A DNA stretch of 64,000 nt, from positions 1 to 64,000 of the forward strand of contig MCFH01000035.1 in the NCBI GenBank assembly GCA_002104945.1. The letters are read 5' to 3'. The notes beneath the pieces were generated by a model that searched no databases, had not been told where the DNA came from, and worked only from the letters and a program-made list of their open reading frames with translations. The stretch is from Piromyces finnis. Its lineage: Eukaryota > Neocallimastigomycota > Neocallimastigomycetes > Neocallimastigales > Neocallimastigaceae. Below are positions 27,603 through 40,393 of this stretch, piece after piece (the first letter of the stretch is position 1; each line of letters opens with the position of its first letter). Made by a program: the position numbers and the translations under genes.

Positions 27603-28136
27603 ATGTCAAGTTCTGAAAAAACTGATTGTAAAGTTTGTTCAAGTTTTAGAGCCTGGTCTAAAAATGAAAGTAAAAAATTAAATTCACCAACAGTAACATC
27701 GACCACAAAAAAATGTAGAATATGTGATGTTGTTAATTTTTCAAAAAATAAATTACAACAACTTTTTAGTAATAAAGTTCAATCAAAAGAAATTTTTGAA
27801 TGTCCACCAAATGCTCAAGAATTAGGTAGAGCAACTTGGACTTATCTTCATTCTGTTGCTGCTTATTATCCAGAAAAGCCAACACGTAAACAACAAAAAG
27901 ATATGCAATCCTTTTTACGTATATTTTCAGAATTTTATCCATGTAAACCTTGTGCTAAATATTTAGTTAAAGAAATAAATGAACATCCACCACAAGTAGA
28001 AACAAAATCAGCATTAAGTACATGGGTATGTCAATTACATAATGAAGTTAATGCTAGACTTGGAAAACCAATCTTTGATTGTTCTAAAGTTGATGAACGT
28101 TGGAAAACCGGTCCACCAAATGGATTTTGTGATTAA
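27603..28136 (+). CDS. ERV1: FAD-linked sulfhydryl oxidase, ERV1/ALR family
   Basis: A single-exon gene of 177 aa. ERV1 passes electrons from reduced Mia40 to an acceptor so that disulfides can be made in proteins imported into the intermembrane space of mitochondria or derived organelles. All expected parts are present: an N-terminal shuttle CxxC (C9/C12 in CKVCSSFRAW, with a second CRIC at 38-41), the ALR core LGRATWTYLHSVAAYYP, the catalytic FAD-proximal CxxC (C114/C117 in YPCKPCA), the FAD-binding HNEVN at 146-150, and the structural pair C160/C176 with family spacing. There is no N-terminal presequence, as is normal for ERV1. In an anaerobe the terminal electron acceptor is uncertain, and the organelle would be the hydrogenosome. 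Confidence in the family is very high. Confidence 0.96.
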   Translation: MSSSEKTDCKVCSSFRAWSKNESKKLNSPTVTSTTKKCRICDVVNFSKNKLQQLFSNKVQSKEIFECPPNAQELGRATWTYLHSVAAYYPEKPTRKQQKDMQSFLRIFSEFYPCKPCAKYLVKEINEHPPQVETKSALSTWVCQLHNEVNARLGKPIFDCSKVDERWKTGPPNGFCD

Positions 28137-28853
28137 TCAAAATCATAAAATTATTTTATAATTTAATTATTTTAATTATAAAAAAATTTTTTTTAAGAGT
28201 AATTTGAAAATAATAAATTAAATGTCTATATCATGTATTTAAACAATTTCCGCTATTAATAATTAATTATATATTAGATATTATAGAAATCATTCTTAAT
28301 AATTAAATGCTTTTTTTTTTTTTTTTAATTTGAAATCTAAATTAATTAAAGCCATCTTTAGATATACATAATAATATTTATGTATTATAAAATATAAAAT
28401 AAATTTTAAAAAAAAGTTTATAAAAACATATAAACTATAGAATTTTCATTTTTATTACCATTCTTTTTTTTTTTTTTTTTAAAATTAATAACTTCAATTA
28501 GTCAATAAATAAAATAATCAAATATCCAAATAATAATATACAAAATGTTTAAAATGTTTGTATTTTTTTTTAAAAAAATATAACATATAGCTATGGGTAA
28601 TAATTAAAAATCTTTAAAACTAAACAAAAGGAGTAATAAAAAATAGAGGGTTATTAAACTGTTTACCATCATCACTACAATATAAATGAAAAATATTTAT
28701 AATATGAATATTTATTAAAGTTCAATTCATTCATTTATGACTATGATTGTTGAATATGTATCATGATAATGCCTTTTATAATCATTCCTTTTTTCCTTTT
28801 GTATTATCATCATCAACGTATTATAGCATTTTTATTTATTTATTTATTTTTAT

Positions 28854-28892
<39 letters not shown>

Positions 28893-29155
28893 TTTATTTT
28901 ATTTTATTTTAATTTTTTTTTTTCTTTTGTAATTTCGTTAACTTTATAGATTTTTAATCCTGCTTTTTTTATTTTTTATATTTTTTTTTTTATTTTTTGC
29001 TTTTTTTTTTTTTATTATATATATATATTTTTTTTCTTGAAATATATTATGTTTATGTTACGATTTAAATATTATTTATTATTACATTTTGTTTTTCTTA
29101 AGGCTAGTCTTTTATATTGTCTTTTAATTATTTTTATTTTTTAATTTTAATTTAT
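28137..29155. other. Convergent intergenic region with T-rich runs
   Basis: Lies between the ends of ERV1 (+) and ARPC1 (-). Mostly T- or A-rich runs, including a T tract at about 28855-28890. The short frames here are Phe homopolymer artefacts. No genes seen. Confidence 0.6.
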
Positions 29156-31532
29156 TTAAATTTTAAGTTTGCTTAAAGCAGTTGCAAGATCAAATTCCCA
29201 AACAACAATTTTTCCATCAAGACCACTAGTAGTAAAACTAGTAACATTATCTCTTGTGCCAGAATAAATTCTGATATCACTATTATATTCATTTCAAATT
29301 ATTATTAAATATAAATATAAATAAATAAATATGCATAGAGAAAAGTGTTAGAAATTTTATAATCTTATAATCTTAATATAAAGTATTAAAAAAAAAATAA
29401 AAAGTAAAAATAATTATATATGCGAATATTTTTAAATCTTCATTCAATTTACTTAATAGTGTTTTGGTGAGTAGTTGGGAGACTAGAATCATCATTAGTT
29501 TCTTGACCTCTTGAGTCCATTTGTCTGAATTTATTGAATGCATTTGAAACAACTTCTTCCTTCTTTTCACTTTGGTCAAGTTTTCCCATATTAACCCTAT
29601 TAAATTAATTAGAATTAAAAAATTATATATTAGGCGTGTATAGATATTGTTTTTACGTATAATTAAAAAAAGTATCGTGTATTATATAAATTGAAAAAGG
29701 CTTATACCAATTCATTGGTGAAGATTCTTCATATAAGATTGGACAACAATCGTAACCGATGGTAATTACGTGATGTTCATCTGTGAAGAGGAGAGAAAGA
29801 TATGGAAGATCTTTATTCTTAATAGTGATAACTTCATTAGTTTCTCTATATAAGAATGAAATAGAGGAATCATGTCCTATTTAGGATTCAATAAAATATA
29901 TGTAATATATTAATTTTTATCCATATAAATTTTTATTCTATACAAAGATATTCTTATTTGTCATTTCGAAAAAAAAAAGAAAAGTGAGAGGAAATAAAAT
30001 AGAATTACCAATAAAGGCGACAACATTTCCACTTGGGGAAAAGGAGACACCATGAACCCATCCACTAATCTTATTTTCACTAATTAAAGCTCCAACAGAC
30101 TTGATCTTCTTGTTTCTGTTTATTATATAAATAATAAATATAAATATAAAAAAATTCATTTTTACTGTATGATCTTTTATAGTTTCATTAGATTCTTACG
30201 AAGTAATAGCTTCATCGGTAACGGTAGAGAAGACACGAACCTATTTATTTTATTTCAAATAACGTTATTAATATTTTGATAATTTGACATAATAATTAGA
30301 CAAACGATATTATTTTTATGACATTACTTTTGAATCAGCAGTACCAACACCAAGATGGAAGTTATCTGGGTGCCAGTCTAAGGAAAGAACAGTTGAACGT
30401 AATTTGTTGATATGAATACTACGCCACCAATTGTTTCTTTCATCATAGTAACAAACAGCAACATTCTTAGCACCAGTACCAACAGCAAATTTATTTTCTT
30501 GTGGACTCCATTTAACAACAGTAGCAGCACGATTAATACGAAGAATAACTAAAGTTGGTTCCCAACCAGTAGCGGTTCTTTTCCATACGTATGCATTACG
30601 ATCTTGAGAACATGAAACAATTCTATCAGTTTCTGGAGCCCAGTCAATACTGGTAATAAGTTTATCATGCTTTGTAAATATAATTTTATTTGGGGAAATT
30701 AATTATTTAATAAAATATATTAAATGTCATAATAATGTTAATGATGTTAAATTAATTTATTTCATATTATTTTTTTTTATTGTAAATGTATAATAAAAAG
30801 GAAAATTTTAATATTTCTGTATATATTATTATATATTTCCTCCATTCCCAACACTTTTCTATAATTTTATTTTTTGTATTTAAATTTTATATTTAATATT
30901 TATTTATCTATCTATCTATCTATATTTATTTAACGCTACATTTTTTTTTTTTTATTTTATATTTTTCTTACGATGTAGTTTTGTTTTAAATAGAAATATA
31001 ATCTATATAAAATTGTTTTGAAATATTACTGAAACGAATGTTTTTGTGCAAAATAATAAAATAAAATAATATTGTCTTAAAATAATATTGTATATATATT
31101 ACTTCTTTTAAAGCAGTTTCAAATTCCCAATTATTTCCGTTTTTCTTGTAAATGTGAATTTCATTGGTATTTGGACAAATAGCAACCTCTTTATGTATAA
31201 ATCATTTACATTATATTTGATTTTATTAAAATAAATGGTGGTGTTTATTTGTGGTGTGTGATAATTTTTTATGTAAAGAAACAAAATAAATTATGTAAAT
31301 ATATGTATAATTGTATAAAAATTAAAAGTATTATATTTTATTATATATATAAATTTATTTTTAATAGATTAAAAGAATGTATGTATTTTCTTTTTTTATT
31401 TTTATTTTCTTTAAAAAAAAAGTTTAAATAAAATATTTTATAATATTTATTATTTTTACCAGATCTATCCTTGTTGAATGAATGACAAGTTATTGGGCAT
31501 TTAACAATTTGAAATACATTAGCAACACTCAT
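29156..31532 (-). CDS. ARC40: Arp2/3 complex subunit 1 (ARPC1/ARC40), WD40, 8 exons
   Basis: Exons (5' to 3'): 31532-31460, 31188-31103, 30669-30328, 30240-30200, 30115-30009, 29876-29708, 29596-29453, 29279-29156. They total 1086 nt (361 aa), the normal length. ARPC1 is the beta-propeller subunit of the Arp2/3 complex that nucleates branched actin filaments at the cortex. Diagnostic peptides: CHSFNKDRS at the start, [70 protein letters not shown], and near the end FRQMDSRG...TTHQNTI and [11 protein letters not shown]. All introns have GT..AG ends and phases that keep the frame. Intact, and a housekeeping gene in fungi that make actin patches or amoeboid zoospores. Confidence 0.96.
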
Positions 31533-34181
31533 TTTAATATATATATATATATACTGTTGTTTGAAATTTTAAATGAATGGAATTATATTTTCTATTAATG
31601 GCAAAAGAAACGCATTATTATTTATTATAAAAAATAAATTTATTAATATTTTTTTTCTTAAATTTTATTTTACACTAAAGATAATAACTATAATTAGAAT
31701 TATTATATAAATTTATACTAAAAAATTTTAAATTTTGATGATAAAATATTAAACATATTGATTTATAAAGATAATATAAACTATTTTTTTATCATAACTA
31801 CTTTTATATATAATATTTTTATAATAATAAATAGTTAACTTTACTTTTTATATTTTATATATGTAATAAAAAGGTGTGATGTATTATTTACTTCTTAATT
31901 TTTTTAATTAAAAAAAAAAATAAAATAAAATAAATAAATAAAAAAAAACGATATATATAAATAAATATATAAATAATTTTAATTAAATTTATTATTTAAT
32001 TAAATAATTTATATTTTTTTTTATTTTTTATAATATTTTAAAATTTAAAAAAGATTAATTACAAAAAAATTGTACATTAATGTATTAACATATTTAATAT
32101 TATAATAGCATCATGTAAATAATAAAGTAAATAAGGAAATATATACATATTATAAAAAAATATAACACTTTATAAAAAAAAAAAAACGGAAATTACAAAG
32201 TTTTATATATTCAATAATTCTCAAAGTTTGAATAGACATTTAACCATAAATTATTATAATATAATTAATATACATAATTAAATTTTAAAAATCAACAACT
32301 AATTCCCTATTCCAAGACTAGCTACTCTATTTTTTTCTAACTTGATGTTGAATTTATCTATTTATTATTATTTTGGAGGGATATAAATTAATAAACAAAC
32401 AAAAATATTTTTTATATATTTTTTCATAATTGCTTTTTTTTTTTTTTTTTATTTAAAAAGATGAAATATTACGCCTATTTTTATCTCCTTACATATATAT
32501 ATATTTATTTTTTCGCCTAATTTCTATGATCTAGTTATATTTATCATTCATTTTACTATGTATACATTTCAGTTATCATTATCATTTTTATTTATGTTAA
32601 AAAAATTAATACTGTATATCTAAGAAGTATTTATCCATGATAATGTGTTATTATTAATTCAATCTATCTAAATAGTAAATATATAAAACCTTTATTACTA
32701 AAAATAAATTATTTAAATAATTATTATGGTTAGTTCAAAAGAAGCTTTATTTTTTTTCTACACAATACAATATTGTAAATGTATACGTAATCTCTAAATA
32801 AATAAAGATAATCGTAATAAAAAATTAAAATAGTATAAATATTAAATATTTATATTATCATCATAGAAAAACTTTGATTTATATATAATATTGATATTAT
32901 TTATAATAAACAAACGTTATACTCTTTTAAATTTATATAATTATTTTTATTAGAAATTTATGTATAGGGATGAATGGAATGGATGTACTATAATTTATAT
33001 TCTACTAAATTTATATAGAGTAATATTTATTTTATGTCAACTTTTATTCAAAAATAAAAAAGTAATAAAATAAAATGTTTTTTTTTTTTTATTAATGTGC
33101 TTTTTTTTATGTACCTTTTTTTAGGGTAATAAATTTTCCAATGCTACGGAAAATATTTTTTTGAAATAAATGAAATTTATCCTATTAAAATTTAAAATTT
33201 TCATTACTCATCACCACTCAATATAAATAAATTTTAGTTATTTAATATTATTCTTAATAAGGATTTATATTTCTTTTTTAAACTTGTTCAATAGTTTAAA
33301 TTAATTTCATTTTTAAACTATTTCAAAATATTCCTTTTTTTTTTTAATAAAAATAATAATGACTAATAAATTGGATTAATATATAAAACTTATATCATTT
33401 TTACCATGATTATATTAATACGCGTCCCCTACTACCTACTAATACCTATGATTTAAAATTATTTAAATAATTAGGTTAAGGAGAATATCATAAAAATAAT
33501 TATAAATAAATATTATTCAAATTATAAAAAAAACTAATTATTAAAGTTAATATAAAAAGTTTATTATTAATTAAATATCATATTTGTTTATAAAAAATTA
33601 ATTAAACTTTAATTTATATTATTTATATATGGGACACATCCATTTTTATTTCTAATTAAAAAAGAAATGATTTAATAAATATAATATATTGTAAATATTA
33701 TATAAATAGTATTGTATATTGTTAATCATTGATAAACTAACCTTCCGCACTTTCTATTAAAAAAAAAAATATATATATATAAAGAATAAAATTTTAACTT
33801 TTTTTTTTAAAATATATATCGAAAAATACAAAAAATTATATATACTCTAAAAGATATTTTAATAGTCACAAAATAATTAGTATTTTTGAGATATATAATT
33901 CTAAATCACATTAAAAATTTGTTAATACTTTTTTTTCTTTTGTAATATATAAACAAAATTATAAATTTGTTTATATTTTTATATTAATTACACTTTTAGG
34001 AAATTTTAAACATAATAGAAGTTCTTTTTTTCAGACAGTTTAATAAATTTAAATTTGTAGGAAATTTAAACATAAAATATTATCAACTATTTATTAATAA
34101 TTCAAATCAAATTTTGATTAATTAAAAGTCATCTGAATAAAAATTCAAAAATTTATATCTAAATAAAAATAATATAATACT
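31533..34181. other. AT-rich intergenic region
   Basis: Divergent promoter region between ARPC1 (-) and the GH43 gene (+), unusually long at 2.6 kb. Almost all A/T. One exon-like fragment sits at 32299-32357. A slightly G+C-richer spot near 33420 (cgcgtcccctactacctac) has no assignable function. Confidence 0.5.
32299..32357 (-). pseudogene. Possible terminal-exon relic
   Basis: Behind a TAG acceptor the minus strand reads a 19-codon frame (KFNIKLEKNRVASLGIGN, then TAG). The composition is unlike the flanking AT noise. No upstream exons could be tied to it, and the family is not recognised. Confidence 0.22.
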
Positions 34182-36011
34182 ATGAACGCAAAAAAATTTT
34201 CTTTAATGTTATTGGCATTGTTCGCTAAACATGCCCTTTCAGATTGTCCAGATGGAATAAAAAAACAAGGATATCCATGTTGTTCAAGTTGTATTGTGTA
34301 TTTTTCTGATAAAGATGGCCAATGGGGTGTAGAAAATGGTAAATGGTGTGGTATTCAAGATTATTGTAATGGTTTACCTACTGATTGTCCATCTTCTATT
34401 ACAAGTCAAGGTTATGCTTGTTGTAGAGGTTGTGACGTTGTATATACTGATGAAAATGGTGATTGGGGTATAGAAAATGATTATTGGTGTGGTATTTCTC
34501 AATCATGTAAGAATAAACCTGTTGATTCAAACTCAGCTCCACCATCTCAAGCTACTTCTCAAGCCACTTCAGATGATTATGTAGATCCAAATAGAAAGGT
34601 ACAACCTGTTGTAATGTCAGACTATTCTTCAGGGGTATCTGTTCACGATCCATCTGTTGTCAAAAATGGTAATAAATATTATATTTTCGGTTCTCATATG
34701 GATACTGCTTTTACTACTGATTTATGGAAGTTTACAAAGTTATATACAGGTGTTAATGAAAACAATAAAATGTTTTCAAATTTATTCTCAAAATCAAATT
34801 ATGGTGCTTTCAACTTTGTTGGTAAAAATAGTGAAGGTGGATTCTCAGTTTGGGCTCCAGATGTTATGTTTAATAAGAGAATGAATAAATGGGTTCAATA
34901 TTTCTGTACTTCTTCTACATATATTAAATCCAGTATTTGTTATGCTTTAGCTGATAATATTGAAGGTCCATACACTTATAAGGATTGCTTCATCTTCTCT
35001 GGTATGGATTCAGGTAGTGTTGGTAAAACAAATATTAGAGCTATTACTGGTAGTGATAACGGTAATCGCTATTTCCCAGGTAACAAATACAATAATAAGG
35101 TCTATCCAAATGCCATTGATCCAAATGCATTCTACGATTTCAATGGTAAATTATGGTTGGCTTATGGTTCATGGTCTGGTGGTATCTATATCTTAGAATT
35201 AGATGAAAGTACTGGTCTTCCAAAACATAACATCAATAATGGAAATAACATAGATAAATACTATGGTAAGAAGTTAGCTGGTGGTAATCATCAATCTATT
35301 GAAGGCCCATACATTTTACCACATAAAGCTGCTGGATATTACTATCTTTTCGTTTCCTATGGTACTCTTACATCTAACGGTGGTTACCAAATTCGTTTAT
35401 TCCGTTCAAAGAACCCAGATGGTCCATATACTGATGCTGCTGGTAGAGAATTTATGAGTGGTACTAATTCCAACTTTGGTGTCAAGATTATGGGTAATTA
35501 CAATATTCCAGGAAGAAGCCAAGCTTACATGGCTCCAGGTCACAATTCTGCTTTAATTGATGACAATGGAAAAATCTTACTCTTCTATCACACTCGTTTC
35601 AATGATGGTCAAGAATATCACGAGCCACGTATTCATCAAATGTTCCTTAACAAGGAAGGATGGCTTGTTGCTGCTCCATATGCTTACACTGGTGAAACCA
35701 TTTCTCCAACTGGTTATAGTATGAATGATATGGTTGGTAGTTACAAGTTATTATTCCACTTCCATACTAGAATTAATGGTGAAATTTCTAATCTCTACAC
35801 CATTAACTTAAACCAAGACTTTACTGTTACTGGTAAATACACTGGTACTTGGTCTTATGATAAGGGTACTCATTACATGACCATTACTCTCAATAACTAC
35901 ACTTATAGTGGTGTCTTTGTTAAGCAATTAGATGAAGCTAAGTCTGCTACTGTTACCTCCTTTACCGCTATTGGTACAACTAATGATAGTGTTTGGGGTG
36001 TTCGTTTCTAA
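34182..36011 (+). CDS. Secreted GH43 arabinanase/xylosidase-type glycoside hydrolase with two fungal dockerins
   Basis: An intronless gene of 609 aa. A signal peptide (1-20, MNAKKFSLMLLALFAKHALS) is followed by two Cys-rich modules of about 40 aa (22-62 and 69-109; pattern CP..I..QGYxCC..C....D..G.WG.EN..WCGI...C). These match the CBM10-like dockerins that hold enzymes in anaerobic-fungal cellulosomes. After a Ser/Thr/Gln linker comes a five-bladed GH43 domain with the expected acidic triad: Asp 156 (VHDPSVV, base), Asp 313 (NAIDPNAF, pKa modulator) and Glu 374 (QSIEGPY, acid). A C-terminal beta-domain (about 520-609) resembles that of endo-arabinanase-like GH43 proteins. The probable substrate is arabinan or arabinoxylan side chains; the subfamily is inferred, not tested. 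No introns, unlike most neighbours, which fits a bacterial origin of the catalytic domain. Confidence 0.92.
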   Translation: MNAKKFSLMLLALFAKHALSDCPDGIKKQGYPCCSSCIVYFSDKDGQWGVENGKWCGIQDYCNGLPTDCPSSITSQGYACCRGCDVVYTDENGDWGIENDYWCGISQSCKNKPVDSNSAPPSQATSQATSDDYVDPNRKVQPVVMSDYSSGVSVHDPSVVKNGNKYYIFGSHMDTAFTTDLWKFTKLYTGVNENNKMFSNLFSKSNYGAFNFVGKNSEGGFSVWAPDVMFNKRMNKWVQYFCTSSTYIKSSICYALADNIEGPYTYKDCFIFSGMDSGSVGKTNIRAITGSDNGNRYFPGNKYNNKVYPNAIDPNAFYDFNGKLWLAYGSWSGGIYILELDESTGLPKHNINNGNNIDKYYGKKLAGGNHQSIEGPYILPHKAAGYYYLFVSYGTLTSNGGYQIRLFRSKNPDGPYTDAAGREFMSGTNSNFGVKIMGNYNIPGRSQAYMAPGHNSALIDDNGKILLFYHTRFNDGQEYHEPRIHQMFLNKEGWLVAAPYAYTGETISPTGYSMNDMVGSYKLLFHFHTRINGEISNLYTINLNQDFTVTGKYTGTWSYDKGTHYMTITLNNYTYSGVFVKQLDEAKSATVTSFTAIGTTNDSVWGVRF

Positions 36012-37001
36012 GATAATTAATTGTTAATATTTAGTTGTACAAACTATTTATGTATTTTTCAATTTTTTATTATTAAATAATGTACGATATAGATTAATAG
36101 TAAAAAAAAAAAAAAGAGAAAGATATCTTTTATATTTTTTAATTATTAATTATTGTAAATAAATAATAAAAGCTTTTAATAAAAAAAAAAAATCTTTAAA
36201 AAAAAACGATTAAAACAGTTGATTCTTTAGAAAAATAACTATTCTCACTATATATTATCATAGTTAGTATTTATAAAAAAAAAAAAAAAAGAAAACAATT
36301 GTTGGACTAAATTATAGAAAATTCGTGATGGCATCACATGCATTATGTAAAAAAATTTTGATAAAAAAAAAAAAAACATATAATTAAAATTTTATTAATA
36401 ATGTTACAATGATAAAGATTTTATAAATTTTTAATTATTATGAATTAAAATTAAATTAATAATTTTCAAAGGCCAAATATACCCATTTATATATATATAT
36501 ATATATTTTTTTTTTTTTTGTAAAAAAAAATTAAGAAGCAATATTGTATATTTCCAAACCTATAAAGCCTTAGTAAAATATATGTATATTAATAAGTCAT
36601 ATACATAGAAAAGATAATACAAGCAAATAAAGTAAAACAAAATAAATAAATAAAAAACCAAAAAAAAAAAAAAATAAAATAAATAATTTTATGTAACTAT
36701 CAACTATTAAATAATATTTATAATGTGAAATGGGTTATACACACATTTCTTTAAAAAAAAAAAAAAAAAAAATAAAACTTTTCTTACTAATTTTTAATAA
36801 TTTTAAAAATAAATATTTAAACTAGAATATTGGATTTCTCTATAAACATTACTTTTAATAATAAAGAGAATTTACAATTTATAAATTAAAAATACTTTTA
36901 TAAAATAGTTTAAAAATCTAAAAGATAAAACGAAGCAAAAAAATAAAAATATCTTTTAATCTTTAATAATAATATACTTTTCTAAAATATATTTTACCAG
37001 A
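36012..37001. other. Intergenic region, no genes seen
   Basis: AT-rich, with A runs of 10-18 bases (for example about 36753-36771) and a short TA dinucleotide array at 36490-36507. Contains the 3' end signals of the GH43 gene and the promoter of the next gene. Confidence 0.6.
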
Positions 37002-37898
37002 ATGCTTTTATCAAACATTAAACCATTAAATACTTCCTTATTAAGACCAATTTCGAATTCTGTTTTTACTGGACTTAATATTAATAGAAACCAATACAAA
37101 TCACTTTATTTAAACACTAAATTATCAACTATTTCTTTAATAAACAAAAGATACCACAATACTGAAACTGCAAATGAATTAACTGCACCTAAACAAGGCT
37201 ACAGTACAGAAGAATATACCAGTAGAAATAATAATAGAAAAAAGGAAAAAAAGGAAAAAAAACGTTCAGGTTTTTTAAGTGGAGGGTAATTCTAGATACC
37301 TTTTTTTTATTATTATATATTAGTAGAATTAACAAAAAATATTTGTAAAAAAATATAATATGGTATATGCTATCTAATGATGATAATTATAGTTTATCAT
37401 TTAGTAAATTTTAAAAGTTTTGGTTTTATAAAGGATTTCATTTAATTTGGTTTATTTTTTAAAAAAAAAACTATAATTTGTTATTTTGAGAAAAATATAT
37501 ACAAATTTTAAAGAATGAAATTCTTATTATTTTTTATATTTCATAATTTATATAAATATTATAAATAATAATATTATATTTAATAGAATGTTTGGTTTCT
37601 TACTTGGTTTTTCTTCTGTATTTGGTATTGGATATTTCTTTTTAATTCAAGATTATCAAGTTAGTAAAATATATCTTATGTCTCATACTTTCATTAATAT
37701 TTAATAATATTATAATATTTTTTATATTAAAATTTTAATCTTTTTTTTTTTTTTTTTAAAAATAGATATCTAATGATTCATTAAGAAAAAGTATTGATAC
37801 GTTACAAGGTTCTATAATAAAGGTTTATATAGATAGTTGCTTATAATATATAATATATAAATTATTAAAATAATAATTTAAAAATGAATAAATTATCC

Positions 37899-37943
<45 letters not shown>

Positions 37944-38412
37944 TTATAGATATAGATATCAATAGATATATCGATTTTATTAAATCCTATGTTTGAAAAC
38001 TTTATTAACTAAAATTTAATTTTTATAATTCAAAAGATAAAAAGAAATAATAGAGAAATTGACGAATTAATTGAAGAATTAAAGAAACTCAAAAGTGAAG
38101 CTATTACTAAAGATGAATTTAATGCTTATCAAAATAATATTAAGGCAGTATTAGTAAGTATCTATAAAATTCAAAAAAAAAAAAAAAAAAAAAAAATAAT
38201 AAATGCTTCAAGTAATAATACAATTAATATTTTTGATCATAAATAATAATAATAATTATATTATTATTGTGTAAAAACATTTTTTTTTATAGAATGAAAT
38301 TAAGAAGGAGCAGACAAAAGAAAATTCTAATTTATCAAGAATGAATGATAATATAGCAAAAAATCTTCAACAAAAGAATAATTATAACTTTTTCCTTCCA
38401 ACAGATGAATGA
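37002..38412 (+). CDS. Small membrane/coiled-coil protein, putative hydrogenosomal, 5 exons
   Basis: Exons: 37002-37285, 37587-37659, 37766-37822, 38037-38153, 38293-38412; 651 nt, 216 aa. The family was not recognised. The N-terminal ~60 residues are rich in Ser, Asn, Leu, Arg and Lys with almost no acids (MLLSNIKPLNTSLLRPISNS), as in mitochondrial or hydrogenosomal presequences. A Lys-rich stretch (RKKEKKEKKRS) is followed by a membrane helix (MFGFLLGFSSVFGIGYFFLI), spanning the exon 1-2 junction, then a coiled coil (IDELIEELKKLKSEA and onward). This layout is common among small inner-membrane proteins of mitochondria. All five introns keep frame. The function is open. Confidence 0.75.
37901..37941. 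repeat. (AAT)n microsatellite in intron 3
   Basis: About 40 bp of AAT repeats inside the third intron of the preceding gene. Confidence 0.9.
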
Positions 38413-40360
38413 TAAATGAATTAAAAAAGGAATAAAATGTAATAATGATAATATCATTTTTCTATAAATAAATAATGATAATACAATAATCCATTTTATA
38501 ATTATTAAAAAGAAAATTTACAAAAGAATTCAAAAACAAAACAAAACAAAATAAAACAAAAAAAAAAAATACCAAATAAATTTTTGTTTTTTATAAATAA
38601 TTAATTTGATGTTAATATGAATGTTTAAAATAACATAATCAACTTTATATCATTCCAATTTTTTTAAAAACATACTTTAAAATAATAATGAAATAAAAAA
38701 AAAAAAAGTATTTTATTATATTACAAAAATTAAATTGTTATGTAAATAAAAGTGAAAAATGAAGTAATAAAAACTAATTGAAAAAATAATATCAATTAAT
38801 TAAATCGATATATTATTAAGATGGCTTTTTCTTTCATTTTTATATATATTATTAACAGGTTAACACTTGTAAAATATATAGGTTCATTTAACTATTTTTA
38901 TATATGAAAAATGAATTTATGTTTTAAAGAAGATCATCTATATATACTATTTTTTAATAATAAAAATCCTATGGAGATGTGATAGATTATTTATAAAGAA
39001 AAAAAAAATATTTTAAATAGGCTATAGTATTATTATTATTATTATTATTTTTTTATAGTGAATATGTTAAAATCAAATTTTGATACATTAAATTATTAAT
39101 ATTTATTTCATATATACATTTACTATAAGTGTATTTTATGAAGATAAGATAAAATATCAAAAAAAAAAAAAAAGTTTTGATGCATTCCTATTGCTACTGC
39201 AGCTATTAAACTGTCCCTTTTAGAATATTTCTCTATTTTATTTTTTCTTTAATACTTATTAATTAAAATTATTAAAAAAATTACATTTTTTTTAACCATC
39301 CTGTTTATATTAAAAACGCTATAAAAATTTTAATTTTTAATAAAACAAAAAAGGAAAAAAAAAAAATTAAAAAAAAACCAACATTTTGTCAAACAATTCT
39401 TACTATTAATAAAATACAAAAACATAGATTTATTATAAAATTTTCAAAGAAATTATTTTTATTATAAATATAACATTTCTATTATAAATAATGAAAAAAA
39501 TACCACTTTATTAGCTTATTCATTTTTTATTTTTGAAAAGTTTTTTTTTTTTTTTTCTTTGGGTTTAGATTACCATTATACTAATAAAACATATGAAATT
39601 TATTTGTTTTTATAATATTTATTAATTATTTTTTATTATTTAATTTTTTTTTACATTGTTAAAATAAAAAGGATCTATTAATATATTATACAATATATTA
39701 TAATAAATTTATTTCTACTATTCAATAATTTATACAATATATTCAATAGATTAAATTTAAATAAAAGATACAACTTTAAGTATTAATAAAATTTTTTTGT
39801 GTTATCTTAACATTATTATGTAATATATTATTCAATATAATATAATATATGAACAATAATATCAAAACCAATATTGTATTACTATAACCAAAAAAATATT
39901 GGTTTATTGGATAGGTTAAGAATGTATTAAAAATGTATTAAAAATGTTTTAAAATTATTAAAAATGAAAATAAAATTAGTATTTGATAATACACCTATTT
40001 TATAGGTACTCTATAGCGCAAGGTCGCACCTAACAATTATTTTTATATATTGAAAAGAGAGAATATGCATATATAAATTATAAAAGTGTTAAACTACAAA
40101 GGATATTATTGATATATTTATTTATATGTTTATAGGGATAAACTTATTTAATAAGCTTCTTATAATTTATTTAATTACTAGTAATTCATTCATTTATTTA
40201 TTATGATTATGATTGTTAAAAATAATCCTTTTTTTTTTTATTTATATTATTATTTTAATAGGAAAATTTAATTAGTATCAAGCATTATTATTCGTTCAAA
40301 AATCATTTATATTTCAATGTATTGAATATTATGTATTACAATATAAATAAAAAAACTCGA

Positions 40361-40393
<33 letters not shown>

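Noticed and set aside
28747-28932. Phe-rich 61-codon frame
   Set aside because: T-run artefact in the convergent spacer.
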